Origin: Paenibacillus sp. BK033
GTDB lineage: Bacteria > Bacillota > Bacilli > Paenibacillales > Paenibacillaceae
Direction: 5' to 3'
Assembly: GCF_004345425.1 (NCBI RefSeq)
Contig: NZ_SLVP01000003.1
Coordinates: 159,975-223,974, forward strand
Length of the DNA: 64,000 nucleotides
Part shown: piece after piece, positions 33,708 through 42,604 of the stretch
Position numbering within the stretch: position 1 is the stretch's first letter
How the letters are laid out: every line of letters begins with the position of its first letter
Made by a program: the position numbers and the translations under genes
Notes under the pieces: generated by a model
Database searches by the model: none
What the model was told of the DNA's origin: nothing
The model's input: the letters and a program-made list of their open reading frames with translations, nothing else

Positions 33708-34949
33708 ATGAGGGCAACGCTTGTGAGAGTAGGACTGTATGTCGCTTCGATAGAGGCCGGCGCGGAGCCGGAGAATCAGGCATCAGGCAAAGCTTGCGGC
33801 ATTAAGCTGCCGGAGCCGGCATTCGCGCAAAAGCTCAGCGAAGCGGCAGGCCGTCTCGCAATCGACCTGTATGTCTTCTCCCCCGCCGAATACGAGGAAA
33901 AAACCGGGCAGCTGACTGCCTTCCGGCTTCGTGACGGCGGCTGGGTGAAAGAACCCTGCCCGCTCCCGGATATTCTCTACGACCGCTGCTTCTATCGAAC
34001 GGCTGAGGAACGCCTGCTCTGCAAAGCGGTGCTTGCCGCCATCCGTGAACAAAAGCCCGTGACGACGCTAAACGGAAGCCTTCCCGGCAAATGGGAGGTG
34101 TACGGTACGCTCCGACAGGACTCTGCACTGGCTCCGCTGCTCCCTTCCACAATCCGGCTCAACCGCCCGGACACTCTCCTGCGCCTTCTGAATAGTTATA
34201 ACGGGGAGCTGTTTCTGAAGCCTTCAGCGGGCATGCAGGGCAAAGGGGCTGTTCATCTGAAGCTATCGCCATCGACCCGCGAGTGGATAGCCGCCGGACG
34301 AACCGGAAGCAATCTCCTGTTCCGGCATCGCTTCGCCCATTATTCCTCGTTGTCGCGCTGGATAAGACGATTTACGGGGAAGGCGTCGTATATCGCGCAG
34401 CCCTATCTGCGGCTGGCCGATCCTAACGGCAACCCGTTTGACCTTCGCGTGCTTGTGCAGAAAAACGGAAAAGGACGCTGGGGCGTTACCGGCGCGGCGG
34501 TTCGTGCCGGAAGCACAGGAAGCGTCACTTCCAATTTGCATGGCGGCGGCACGGCAAGCCAGCCCGCCGATTACCTGTCCCTTCTGTTTGGCGAAGCAAA
34601 GGCTGAACGGATGATGAACGAAATAACGGAAGCCAGCCTCCAGGCAGCAGAAAAGCTGGAGCACAACTACGGACGATTAGCCGAGCTGGGCATTGATTTC
34701 GGAATCGAGCCGGACGGACGAATATGGCTGCTGGAGGTCAACTCCAGACCGGGACGCTCCTCCTTTCAGCAATCCGGCGACGACGAGGCAGCGCGCCTGT
34801 CGGTGGAGCTGCCGCTCCGGTATGCCCGCCTGCTCGCGCAGCGGCTTAACAAACCTTTGATCATAAATGACTCCGCAACAGGTCAGATCCAAGACTGTCA
34901 GGTAGGCAGGAGGATCCGGTCTGATAACGTTCAGGAGGTTCACCCATGA
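33708..34949 (+). CDS. YheC/YheD family ATP-grasp protein, copy 2
   Basis: 413 residues. It lacks the long N-terminal beta domain of copies 1 and 3 and begins directly with RVGLYVASIEAG and the PLPDILYDRCF motif. The ATP-grasp part holds FLKPSAGMQGKGAVHLK, NPFDLRVLVQKNGKGRWGV and ELGIDFGIEPDGRIWLLEVN, so the nucleotide and metal residues are intact. It starts 12 bases after copy 1 (CGGAGGG RBS) and overlaps copy 3 by 4 bases (ATGA). The product is unknown; a ligase role is inferred from the fold. Confidence 0.88.
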   Translation: MRATLVRVGLYVASIEAGAEPENQASGKACGIKLPEPAFAQKLSEAAGRLAIDLYVFSPAEYEEKTGQLTAFRLRDGGWVKEPCPLPDILYDRCFYRTAEERLLCKAVLAAIREQKPVTTLNGSLPGKWEVYGTLRQDSALAPLLPSTIRLNRPDTLLRLLNSYNGELFLKPSAGMQGKGAVHLKLSPSTREWIAAGRTGSNLLFRHRFAHYSSLSRWIRRFTGKASYIAQPYLRLADPNGNPFDLRVLVQKNGKGRWGVTGAAVRAGSTGSVTSNLHGGGTASQPADYLSLLFGEAKAERMMNEITEASLQAAEKLEHNYGRLAELGIDFGIEPDGRIWLLEVNSRPGRSSFQQSGDDEAARLSVELPLRYARLLAQRLNKPLIINDSATGQIQDCQVGRRIRSDNVQEVHP

Positions 34950-36322
34950 GCTTGACAACTTGTAACGTTCATTTCTCGCAACAATCGGATAAAGTCATCT
35001 ATTTATCCAACACGCTTCTCAAGGAGCTGAAGCTGTCCGGCAAAAAAACCGTTCACCTGAAGCTTGGCAAAGAAGTGATAACGACTGCCGTCAGGCCTGT
35101 CAGGCGACAAGGCAATCATCTTTATTTATCCGCCGGGGTCAGGCAATACATTCGGGTACCCAAAACGGGCAGCATCTTCGTCCACAAAAACGGCGAAAAC
35201 GAGGTGCAGATCGGGCCGCTCATCGGCGTATTGAGCGATTCGGGCTATTCCCAATCGGATAGCCAGCCCTTTGGCATGAGAACAAATTTCATCAAGCAGA
35301 TTATCCGTTCCGGCGACCGGAAGGCTTTTCTCTTCGGTTTTACCCCCCAGGATATCAATTGGCAGCAGGAGACGGTACTCGGCTACTTCCTCAACTCGCA
35401 GGGAGGCTGGTACCGCAAGACCGTTCCGCTGCCCGATGTCATCTATAACCGGCTCCGGAGCCGCAAAGCGGAGACGTCCAATTATATCGGGTCACTCCGC
35501 GAAAGGCTGCTTCGCAAGAAGATTCCTTTCTTCAACTGGGGCTTCTTCAACAAATCGGACGTGTATAAGCTGCTGGATAACGATCCGGAGGCTCTCCAGC
35601 ATTTACCGGAATCCGTATCCGCCCCGACGGGCGAGAAGCTGAAGCAGCTTTTGGAGAAGCATCATTTCGTCTATTTCAAACCAACCGCAGGCAGCCTCGG
35701 CGTTGGCATTTACCGGCTCACCTACCATCCGAAGCGCGGCTACTTCGCCCGCTACCGGAAGAACGGAAAAAACGTCCTGCTGCGCTTCTCCTCCTTCAAC
35801 AGCCTGTATAAAATGCTGCAGGCGCGTCACGGAGCAACCTTGAGCAGCTATGTGGCGCAGCAAGGGATCCGGCTGGTGGAAATCGACGGATGCCCGCTCG
35901 ACTTCCGCTTCCATATGCACAAGAACGGCAAGAACGAGTGGGTGCCGGCAGGCATCGGAGCGAAAAAAGCCGGAAAAGGCAGCGTAACGACCCATGTGAA
36001 AAACGGCGGCTCGCTTATGACGCCGGAGCAGGCGCTGAACCGCGCATTCGGCGCAAAAGGCAAAGAGATCCTGGAGAATGCGAAGAAGGTCTCCATCAAA
36101 ATGGCTGAGGCGATTGAGCGTAATTATCCGCACCGGCTTGGCGAGCTGGGCCTCGATATCGGCATCGACAAGGATAACGATATCTGGATGTTCGAAGCCA
36201 ATGCAAAGCCGGGACGCTCCATCTTCAAGCACCCTTCCCTCGAAGCGGAAGGCCGTGCATCCGTAGACTGCATCATCGATCATTGCTTGTACCTCAGCAA
36301 GTTTCAAGGAGGGAACAGCTAA
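34946..36322 (+). CDS. YheC/YheD family ATP-grasp protein, copy 3
   Basis: 458 residues with both the N-terminal beta domain (QIGPLIGVLSDSGYSQS at its end, near residue 90) and the ATP-grasp domain (YFKPTAGSLGVGIYRLTY, CPLDFRFHMHKNGKNEW, ELGLDIGIDKDNDIWMFEAN). Compared with copy 1, the glycine-loop lysine changes to valine (SLGVG for SLGKG). If that lysine contacts phosphate, nucleotide binding may differ. Translation is coupled to copy 2 by ATGA and to copy 4 by TAATG. Confidence 0.88.
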   Translation: MSLTTCNVHFSQQSDKVIYLSNTLLKELKLSGKKTVHLKLGKEVITTAVRPVRRQGNHLYLSAGVRQYIRVPKTGSIFVHKNGENEVQIGPLIGVLSDSGYSQSDSQPFGMRTNFIKQIIRSGDRKAFLFGFTPQDINWQQETVLGYFLNSQGGWYRKTVPLPDVIYNRLRSRKAETSNYIGSLRERLLRKKIPFFNWGFFNKSDVYKLLDNDPEALQHLPESVSAPTGEKLKQLLEKHHFVYFKPTAGSLGVGIYRLTYHPKRGYFARYRKNGKNVLLRFSSFNSLYKMLQARHGATLSSYVAQQGIRLVEIDGCPLDFRFHMHKNGKNEWVPAGIGAKKAGKGSVTTHVKNGGSLMTPEQALNRAFGAKGKEILENAKKVSIKMAEAIERNYPHRLGELGLDIGIDKDNDIWMFEANAKPGRSIFKHPSLEAEGRASVDCIIDHCLYLSKFQGGNS

Positions 36323-37485
36323 TGGAGCTTAGAGCATCGAAGAAAGAAGAGGTGTATGATCGGCCGGCTGGACGCCTGGTACTCGCCATACTGACGATTG
36401 AGAACGAGGAACAGTTATTCCGGGGTAACCGGAATAACTTCGCGGACATTATCAAAACGGGCCAGGAAAGAGGATTTCTCGTCTATGTGCTCACCGTAAA
36501 AAACCTGATCTTGAACCGTCCGAATCTGCGGGGATTTGTCTATAGTGAACAGAAGGATACATGGCAGCAGCGATTGCTGCCTTTCCCGGATATTATCTAT
36601 AACCGGATTCCGCAGCGCGAGGACGAAATGCTTCCTGCCGTCCGCAACAAAATTGCGGCTTGCATGCGGGATCCGCGGATCAAATTGTTCAACCCTTCCT
36701 TCTTCAACAAATGGTATTTGTTCGAATGGCTGCGCGGCAGCAAGTCGACCAAACCGTTTATCCCGGCAACCCGCAAGCTGCTGACGGCAGCCAGGCTGGA
36801 GAGAATGCTGCAAAAGCATTCCTTCCTCTACCTGAAGCCGGAAAGCGGCAAAGCGGGGAAAGGCATTATGACCGTCAAGGTGCAGCCCGACAAGCCGCTT
36901 CCGTATTTGCTTAAGGTGCAGGAGAACAAAAAAAGCTCTACCTTCAGCTGCGCGGATTTTCAAAAGCTGTGGAACCGCATCAAGAAGGAATGCGGCAGCG
37001 AGCCTTATATCGCCCAGCAAGGCATTCAGCTTGCTTCCTTTAACGACCGCCGGTTTGATCTCAGGGCTCTCGTGCAAAAAAACGAACGCGGCAAATGGGA
37101 TTTGACCGGCATCGGCGCAAGGGTAGCAGGGTCCTCCAGCATTACGACCCATGTCCCGAGGGGCGGCTCCATCGAAGATCCCGAGAAGCTGCTGAAAAGC
37201 TCCTTCAACGCCGATCAGGCGAGAAGGATACTGATTAAAGCCAAGCAAACCTCCATTATGATCGCCAGACAGATAGAAAAAGGGTCCGGCTTTATGCTTG
37301 GCGAAATGTCCATGGACCTGGGCATAGACAGTCAAGGCCATATCTGGTTTTTCGAAGCCAACTCCAAGCCGATGAAGTTTGACGAGCCGCATATCCGGCA
37401 GAAGTCGCTTGAACGGATTTTCCAATACAGCACCTATCTGGCCAGGATGAGAAACGAGCGAGTGAAGCAGGAGGCGACGAGATAA
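36322..37485 (+). CDS. YheC/YheD family ATP-grasp protein, copy 4
   Basis: About 387 residues without the long N-terminal beta domain, like copy 2. Seen: LVLAILTIENEEQLFRGN, LPFPDIIYNRIPQRE, YLKPESGKAGKGIMTVKV, RRFDLRALVQKNERGKWDLT and EMSMDLGIDSQGHIWFFEAN. ATG 36322 lies after AAGGAGGG and overlaps the stop of copy 3 by one base; an in-frame codon at 36283 would lie inside copy 3. The alternation long-short-long-short suggests duplication of a two-gene unit. Its stop overlaps the GNAT gene by one base. Confidence 0.88.
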   Translation: MELRASKKEEVYDRPAGRLVLAILTIENEEQLFRGNRNNFADIIKTGQERGFLVYVLTVKNLILNRPNLRGFVYSEQKDTWQQRLLPFPDIIYNRIPQREDEMLPAVRNKIAACMRDPRIKLFNPSFFNKWYLFEWLRGSKSTKPFIPATRKLLTAARLERMLQKHSFLYLKPESGKAGKGIMTVKVQPDKPLPYLLKVQENKKSSTFSCADFQKLWNRIKKECGSEPYIAQQGIQLASFNDRRFDLRALVQKNERGKWDLTGIGARVAGSSSITTHVPRGGSIEDPEKLLKSSFNADQARRILIKAKQTSIMIARQIEKGSGFMLGEMSMDLGIDSQGHIWFFEANSKPMKFDEPHIRQKSLERIFQYSTYLARMRNERVKQEATR

Positions 37486-37970
37486 TGGAACTGCAGCTGC
37501 TTACCCCCGAATTATGGGCGAAAGAACGCAAGAGACTCATTGATTTTGCCGTCCGTTTCGGGGAGAAGCGGCTTACGGTTGCAGCCATCCATTCTCTTCG
37601 CCGTCTGCCTCCCGAGCTGCTCTCGCAGGAGGAGAGCGGGACCGTTATGGCGGTTGCGCGGTTTGGCAGCCGGATCGTAGGACTTGGCTATGCGGAGGAA
37701 GCAGGCGAAAAGTGCTGCATCGTTGTAACCCACCCCGAGGCTCGCGGGCTTGGGGTCGGGAACGCGGTAATGGAAGCCATTATGAACAAGCTGGGAAGAT
37801 TGACCTGCCAGGTTGCGCTCGACAACGTGCCCAGCCTGACTCTCTTCTTTCGCCTTGGCATGAAGGCGGTCTCCATGTCGACCGGACCTACCGGCAAGCC
37901 AACGCTGCGGTTCGAGTGGCTGCGGGATGAGGCTATGCCACCGACCGCCTCTTCTGCGCAGCATAAGTAA
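37485..37970 (+). CDS. GNAT-family N-acetyltransferase
   Basis: 161 residues. The acetyl-CoA pyrophosphate loop VVTHPEARGLGVGNAVMEAI (near residue 85) and the late NVPSLTLFFRLGM motif are typical of GNAT enzymes. It starts on the stop of the fourth ATP-grasp gene (TAATG), so it belongs to the same operon and may modify the same product or its substrate. The 3' end runs 38 bases into the end of the convergent permease gene, with no terminator between. The substrate is unknown. Confidence 0.82.
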   Translation: MELQLLTPELWAKERKRLIDFAVRFGEKRLTVAAIHSLRRLPPELLSQEESGTVMAVARFGSRIVGLGYAEEAGEKCCIVVTHPEARGLGVGNAVMEAIMNKLGRLTCQVALDNVPSLTLFFRLGMKAVSMSTGPTGKPTLRFEWLRDEAMPPTASSAQHK

Positions 37971-39147
37971 GCAGCACCGCGCCAGTGGCGAGGAGGCAGC
38001 CTACAAGACAAGCAGCCAAGCCGTAAGATAACGGGAAACCGAACAAGTCGTAATACCTCGGCTCGCCAAAGATCGTATTCACCATGGCAAGAGAGCCGTA
38101 ATTGAAATCGACAATCGGCCAGATCAGCTTCTTGATCCCGTTGCTGAAATAATTAGACAGAGAGCCTGCAAGAAGAATAACCATCCCGATTCCGAATGCC
38201 GAGCTTTGACCCTTCAGCTTGGATGAGATAAAAGCAAGCGCCATGCTGAAAGCAGCAGCCGAAGCGATCAGCCACACGGCGCCCAGCAAGACAGTCCCGC
38301 CAATCGAGAAAGGAAGCGCGGAGGACTCAAACCCTTCCAGACTGCGAAGCGGCGCGGAAAAACCGCTTAAATCCCCGTACCCCAGCCAGGTCCCGATAAA
38401 GGATCCTATCAGATACGCAGCGGTAATAACGACGGCCGTTAGACCGGCGCTCAACAGCTTCGCCGTTACAATCTCCTTCCGGCCTTTTACCGTGCTTAGC
38501 AGAATGCTGTCCATCTCCGTTCGGACCTCCTGCGTGAACAACGGCGCCATGAAGTAGGTCAGGACAAGCAGCAGCAAAAAGACAATCATAAATCCGTCAA
38601 ACCGGATAAAGAAGAAATTCCAGAAGATTGCATTCTCGAAAACCGGCTCGCCTATCGCAAGCTCGTTAGCCAGCTCCTTCGAATACAGCCTGTAATCGTA
38701 CGTGGCGGTATGTTTTTCCTCTTCAAGCGATTCAAGCTTCTCCCGCAACGGATAGATGCCTTTAATATGATCTTGATCCTGCTCCGCCGGACCGTTCCAG
38801 TACTCATCCACCTTGCTGCCGAATGCCGCATAACGCACGTGGAACTTTAGTTCCGGATCACGATTGATCCTTACGCTCAGCCCTTCTCCCGTTCCGTATT
38901 TCGCAACAGCGGCATCGCGAATCCCCTGAGAAGAGGCAAGCTGCTCACGATCCAATGCCCCGCTATGCCCATCCAGCAATCGGGTATAGAGACTCACCGC
39001 CTTTTCCCCTTCCGAGCCACTGAGCTCGAATATCCCTTTTGCCGACACCCAGGCAACTCCCGTATAAATGACGAACAAGACCACAAGCAAAATAAGCTTG
39101 TTCCGGTTAACGAGCAGCTTTTTCATTTCGTAATGGAATAGCTTCAT
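37933..39147 (-). CDS. ABC-2 type transporter permease
   Basis: 404 residues. One N-terminal membrane helix (KLILLVVLFVIYTGVAWVSA), a long external loop of about 140 residues, then five helices (FDGFMIVFLLLLVLTYFMA, LTAVVITAAYLIGSFIG, TVLLGAVWLIASAAAFSMAL, AFGIGMVILLAGSLSNYF and a last one near 380). This layout is usual for exporters partnered with a separate ATPase. The start overlaps the ATPase stop by 4 bases (ATGA). With the upstream kinase and regulator it looks like a stress- or antibiotic-responsive exporter. The substrate is unknown. Confidence 0.85.
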   Translation of the reverse strand: MKLFHYEMKKLLVNRNKLILLVVLFVIYTGVAWVSAKGIFELSGSEGEKAVSLYTRLLDGHSGALDREQLASSQGIRDAAVAKYGTGEGLSVRINRDPELKFHVRYAAFGSKVDEYWNGPAEQDQDHIKGIYPLREKLESLEEEKHTATYDYRLYSKELANELAIGEPVFENAIFWNFFFIRFDGFMIVFLLLLVLTYFMAPLFTQEVRTEMDSILLSTVKGRKEIVTAKLLSAGLTAVVITAAYLIGSFIGTWLGYGDLSGFSAPLRSLEGFESSALPFSIGGTVLLGAVWLIASAAAFSMALAFISSKLKGQSSAFGIGMVILLAGSLSNYFSNGIKKLIWPIVDFNYGSLAMVNTIFGEPRYYDLFGFPLSYGLAACLVGCLLATGAVLLTYAAQKRRSVA

Positions 39148-40016
39148 CCTTGCACCTCGGAATGGAATTCGTGCAAATAAGCATCTTCAAGACTAGGCAA
39201 CGTAGGGACTGCATGCATAAATGGCTTGACGTCGCTGACAATACGCACCTCCATGCCGTCTGCTGCCGGCATAACATGGCTGATTAGATGGTCATTCTGA
39301 TAGACCACCAGCTCGTCCACCGGCATGCGGGCCAGCCACACCTTGCCCTCCATGTCTTTCACGAAGCCTTGATTGCTTTGCATCCGGCCAACCTTGCCGG
39401 CTTTTATCATAACGGTCTCTTTGGCAATGGAATCAATGTCCGATACGATATGGGTGGAGAGAAGCACGGTCCGCTCGCGGGAGATGAACGAGATCAAATT
39501 CCGGAATTTGATTCGCTCATACGGATCGAGTCCTGCGGTTGGCTCGTCCAGAATAAGAATTTCCGGATCGTTCAACAGGCTTTGAGCGATTCCGAGCCGG
39601 CGCTTCATCCCCCCGGAATAATGGACGCATTTTCGCTCCAAATCTCCCGTCAGCCGCACCTGCTCGGCCAATTCGTTTATTTTCCGCTCCACCGCCATGC
39701 CCTTCAGCCCTTTCAGCGCGGCAATATATCGCAAATAGTCCCGTCCGGTGAACTCCGGGTAAAAGTCGAGGGACTGCGGCAAATAACCAAGCTTCATCCG
39801 ATACTCGCGCTCGCATTGCTTCCGGTTCACGCCGTCTACCAGCACCTCTCCAACGCTTGCCTCCATTACACCTGCTAATATGCGGATTAGCGAGGATTTG
39901 CCCGCTCCGTTTGGCCCGAGCAGGCCGTATACGCCGTTGTCCATTTCAAAGCTGACGCCGGAGAGCGCCTGCTTCTTCCCGTAATGCTTGCTTACGCGGT
40001 CTACAGTCAGTTTCAC
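39144..40016 (-). CDS. ABC transporter ATP-binding protein
   Basis: 290 residues. Walker A GPNGAGKSSLIRIL, a Q-loop (LGYLPQSLDFYPEF), signature YSGGMKRRLGIAQSLL, Walker B ILILDEPTAGLDP and the H-loop STHIVSD are all present, so the protein should be an active ATPase. A C-terminal domain of about 75 residues follows, common in drug- and lantibiotic-type exporters. It is coupled to the permease by a 4-base overlap. A 248-base gap with a terminator separates it from the response-regulator gene upstream. Confidence 0.92.
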   Translation of the reverse strand: MKLTVDRVSKHYGKKQALSGVSFEMDNGVYGLLGPNGAGKSSLIRILAGVMEASVGEVLVDGVNRKQCEREYRMKLGYLPQSLDFYPEFTGRDYLRYIAALKGLKGMAVERKINELAEQVRLTGDLERKCVHYSGGMKRRLGIAQSLLNDPEILILDEPTAGLDPYERIKFRNLISFISRERTVLLSTHIVSDIDSIAKETVMIKAGKVGRMQSNQGFVKDMEGKVWLARMPVDELVVYQNDHLISHVMPAADGMEVRIVSDVKPFMHAVPTLPSLEDAYLHEFHSEVQG

Positions 40017-40219
40017 GTTCTTCCCTCCGATTTGTCGTGGTTTCCATATGCCAATTGTAAGCCGCAGACCTAAATATACGGGTGAGAAAAGATAAACGAT
40101 TTCTAAACGATTCGGAACATGAAGTGCTCAAACAAAAAGAAAACAACGGCAGACGGCCAGACAAATTTCCGGACCATTCCTCGAACAACCTATAAACAAT
40201 TTATAAACGAACAATAAAA

Positions 40220-40253
40220 AACCATACCGAGCGCGTAAGGCTCAAGCATGGTT
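40220..40253 (-). terminator. Terminator after the kinase/regulator pair
   Basis: AACCAT...GAGC / GCTC...ATGGTT interrupted stem followed on the minus strand by TTTTTTATT, 12 bases past the response-regulator stop. It implies that the ABC genes downstream have their own promoter, possibly the target of the regulator. Confidence 0.75.
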
Positions 40254-40264
40254 ATCTGTCTCTC

Positions 40265-40960
40265 TTAATGGTTCAGCCTGTAACCCGCACCCCAAACCGT
40301 CTCGATAATAGCGGGCTTGGACGGATCATCCTCAATCTTCTCCCGAATCCGGTTGATATGAACGGTAACGGTTGCGCTGTCGCCCGAATAGTCGTAACCC
40401 CATATTTTGTCGAACAGGACGTCTTTGGAGAACACCTTATTCGGATGCTCCGCCAAAAATAAGAGAAGCTCAAACTCGCGATTCGGGAACCGGATTTCCC
40501 GCCCCGCCTTGTAGACCTTCCAGCTTCCCCGCTTGATAACCAGATCGGCAACCGTGATGTCCCCATCAGGATCTGCATTCCTGGATGAACCAATCAGCCG
40601 TTCATAACGGCTTAGATGAGACCTAACCCGGGCAACCAGCTCCGCAGGATCAAACGGCTTCGCAATATAATCGTCGGCGCCAAGCCCCAATCCTCTGATC
40701 TTGTCCATCGATTCCGTCCTTGCCGTTACCATCAGTATCGGAACATCGGTCTTATCCCGTACCTCCCGGCAAATATCGTATCCGTTCCGCCCGGGAAGCA
40801 TCAGATCCAGCAGAATCAGATCGTAAGGATGCGCAAGAATGGCGGTAACGGCCTCTTTCCCGTCCGCGATAATCTCCGTCTCGAATCCGTTTATCTCCAG
40901 GTAATCTTTCTCCAGCATGGCGATATCCGGATCATCCTCAATGATTAAGATTTTACTCAA
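40265..40960 (-). CDS. OmpR/PhoB-type response regulator
   Basis: About 231 residues. Receiver domain with the acidic pair IIEDDPDI, the phosphorylated aspartate in LILLDLMLPG (near residue 51) and the KPFDPAELVARV lysine. A winged-helix DNA-binding domain ends in VWGAGYRLNH. TTG 40960 is the start: AAAGGAGG lies 6 bases upstream and the protein then begins SKILIIEDD. It overlaps the kinase stop by 8 bases. It probably controls the downstream ABC exporter genes. Confidence 0.93.
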   Translation of the reverse strand: MSKILIIEDDPDIAMLEKDYLEINGFETEIIADGKEAVTAILAHPYDLILLDLMLPGRNGYDICREVRDKTDVPILMVTARTESMDKIRGLGLGADDYIAKPFDPAELVARVRSHLSRYERLIGSSRNADPDGDITVADLVIKRGSWKVYKAGREIRFPNREFELLLFLAEHPNKVFSKDVLFDKIWGYDYSGDSATVTVHINRIREKIEDDPSKPAIIETVWGAGYRLNH

Positions 40961-42356
40961 CGCTTGCCTCCTTTCCGCCGGGCAGCACGATCTCGATCTG
41001 CAAGCCGTGATGGTTGCGGGCCGTGACCGTCCCGCCATGCCGTTCTACAATATAGTTCACGATATATAGTCCTAGTCCGCTGCTGTTCCCGTCCGTTTGA
41101 GTTCTCGCCTCATCCCCTCGCCAGAATTGCTCAAACAGATGAGGAAGATGCTCCTCCGGAACGCCTTGGCCATTGTCGGCGAATAACAGATGCTCCGAAT
41201 CCCCTTCCCTCCAGACGGATACGTTCAAACGGAGAGGGCTTACCCCTGCGTATTTGATTGCATTTTCGGTCAGGTTCGCCATTACGCGGTTCATCTGTTC
41301 GCTATCCAGCCGTACGGGATGCGGAGCGGGTTCAATCCTGGCGGTCAAGGTTGCATTCATTTGCGCAAGCTCCTCATGAACCGCAGCCGCATAATGGTGC
41401 GCAAACTGTCCCAGGTCCCGAAGTTTAAGCGCGAGCGGCAAATTGCCTGTTTCCAGACTCGAGTAATAAAAAAGCTTTTGTAGCAGCTTGTCCATTTCAG
41501 TCGACTTCTGATAAGCAATCTTCAAATATTGCTCTCTCTTCTCCTGCGTTTGGGCGACGCCGTCGCGAAGGCCCTTGATGTAGCCTTTGATGGAGGTAAG
41601 AGGCGTTCGCAGATCATGGGAGATGCCGGCAACAAGATCAATCCGCGCTTGTTCATAGGCATTGTTCTTCCGCCGTTCTTCCAGCAGATGCTCCTGCATG
41701 TGGTTAAAAGCCGTGCACACGGAGGCAAATTCGTCATTGCCCTTGTAAATAATCGGCTGGGCCAAATCACCGTTCTCGATTCGTCTCGCGCCTTCCGACA
41801 AGGCGTTCAGCGGGCGGAGAATCCGGTAAGCCATCCTGCGGGTAAACAGCTGGCTAAGCAGCACGATTACGACAATGACAGCTATACTGATTAGAATAGC
41901 CGGCCTCAAAATGGCATAGAAATTGCCGCCGCTTTTGTCCGCGGTTTGCTTCACGGCATAGATCAAATAACCTTCTTTATTCATCGCGATAAAAGTGGCG
42001 TCTTGCACTCTGCCTGCCAATGCGTCTTTGCCAAGCCGTATATTAGTTAGGCTGTTGATCCTATCCTCTCCGGAATCGGCCAGCGTAGTATAGATCACGT
42101 TGTTTTCCCGCATGACAAGCAGCCGGTAGCCAAACGAGTCAAGCTGTTCATGCAGCTGCCCCCACTGCTCTGTAGAGGCATCGAAGCCGCTCATCTGCTC
42201 CTCCGCCTTGAATAGCTTGGCATCCAGCATTTCCTTGCCACCGTCGCCGTTCAAGGAATCGAAGAACAAAATAATCCCAAACACGGACAGCAGGGAGAGC
42301 AAGGAAAGCATCACCAACAAGGCGCTCGAGAGCATGATTCGGTTGATTACTTTCAT
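40953..42356 (-). CDS. Sensor histidine kinase (HAMP, HisKA, HATPase)
   Basis: About 467 residues. Helix 1 (LLVMLSLLSLLSVFGIILFF), an external sensor loop of about 115 residues, helix 2 (ILISIAVIVVIVLLSQLF), HAMP, the phospho-accepting histidine in GISHDLRTPLTSIKGY, N-box NLTENAIKYAG, and the G-boxes LFADNGQGVP and GLGLYIVNYIVERHGG. ATG 42356 is preferred although its RBS (GAAAGAAG) is weak; the frame extends to 42608 but that part looks non-coding and contains the HAD terminator. It partners with the overlapping response regulator. Confidence 0.92.
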   Translation of the reverse strand: MKVINRIMLSSALLVMLSLLSLLSVFGIILFFDSLNGDGGKEMLDAKLFKAEEQMSGFDASTEQWGQLHEQLDSFGYRLLVMRENNVIYTTLADSGEDRINSLTNIRLGKDALAGRVQDATFIAMNKEGYLIYAVKQTADKSGGNFYAILRPAILISIAVIVVIVLLSQLFTRRMAYRILRPLNALSEGARRIENGDLAQPIIYKGNDEFASVCTAFNHMQEHLLEERRKNNAYEQARIDLVAGISHDLRTPLTSIKGYIKGLRDGVAQTQEKREQYLKIAYQKSTEMDKLLQKLFYYSSLETGNLPLALKLRDLGQFAHHYAAAVHEELAQMNATLTARIEPAPHPVRLDSEQMNRVMANLTENAIKYAGVSPLRLNVSVWREGDSEHLLFADNGQGVPEEHLPHLFEQFWRGDEARTQTDGNSSGLGLYIVNYIVERHGGTVTARNHHGLQIEIVLPGGKEASVE

Positions 42357-42565
42357 GGCGGCACTTCTTTCGGGATGAGATTCTTTCGTTAGTATCTTAA
42401 CAGATAAAGATAAACATTTTCTAAACGATTGAACTTCGCTAATGGACTGCGCATTCGAATGTTCTTCCGATCGCCATTGCTCAGGGATTCCTCGGAACAA
42501 TCCAAATTGGATTGGAATCCCCTTACCAAAAAAAACGCCACGCAATAGCGGGACAGAACAAAAAA

Positions 42566-42595
42566 GGGCGTCACATTTTAATCGCTGTGACGCCC
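42566..42595 (-). terminator. Terminator after the HAD phosphatase gene
   Basis: A perfect 10-bp stem GGGCGTCACA / TGTGACGCCC followed on the minus strand by TTTTTTGTT, 10 bases past the stop. Confidence 0.9.
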
Positions 42596-42604
42596 TCTTA
42601 TTCA

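Noticed and set aside
36415..37425. 336-codon minus-strand frame inside the fourth YheC/YheD gene
   Set aside because: Antisense shadow; the plus strand carries all the ATP-grasp motifs.
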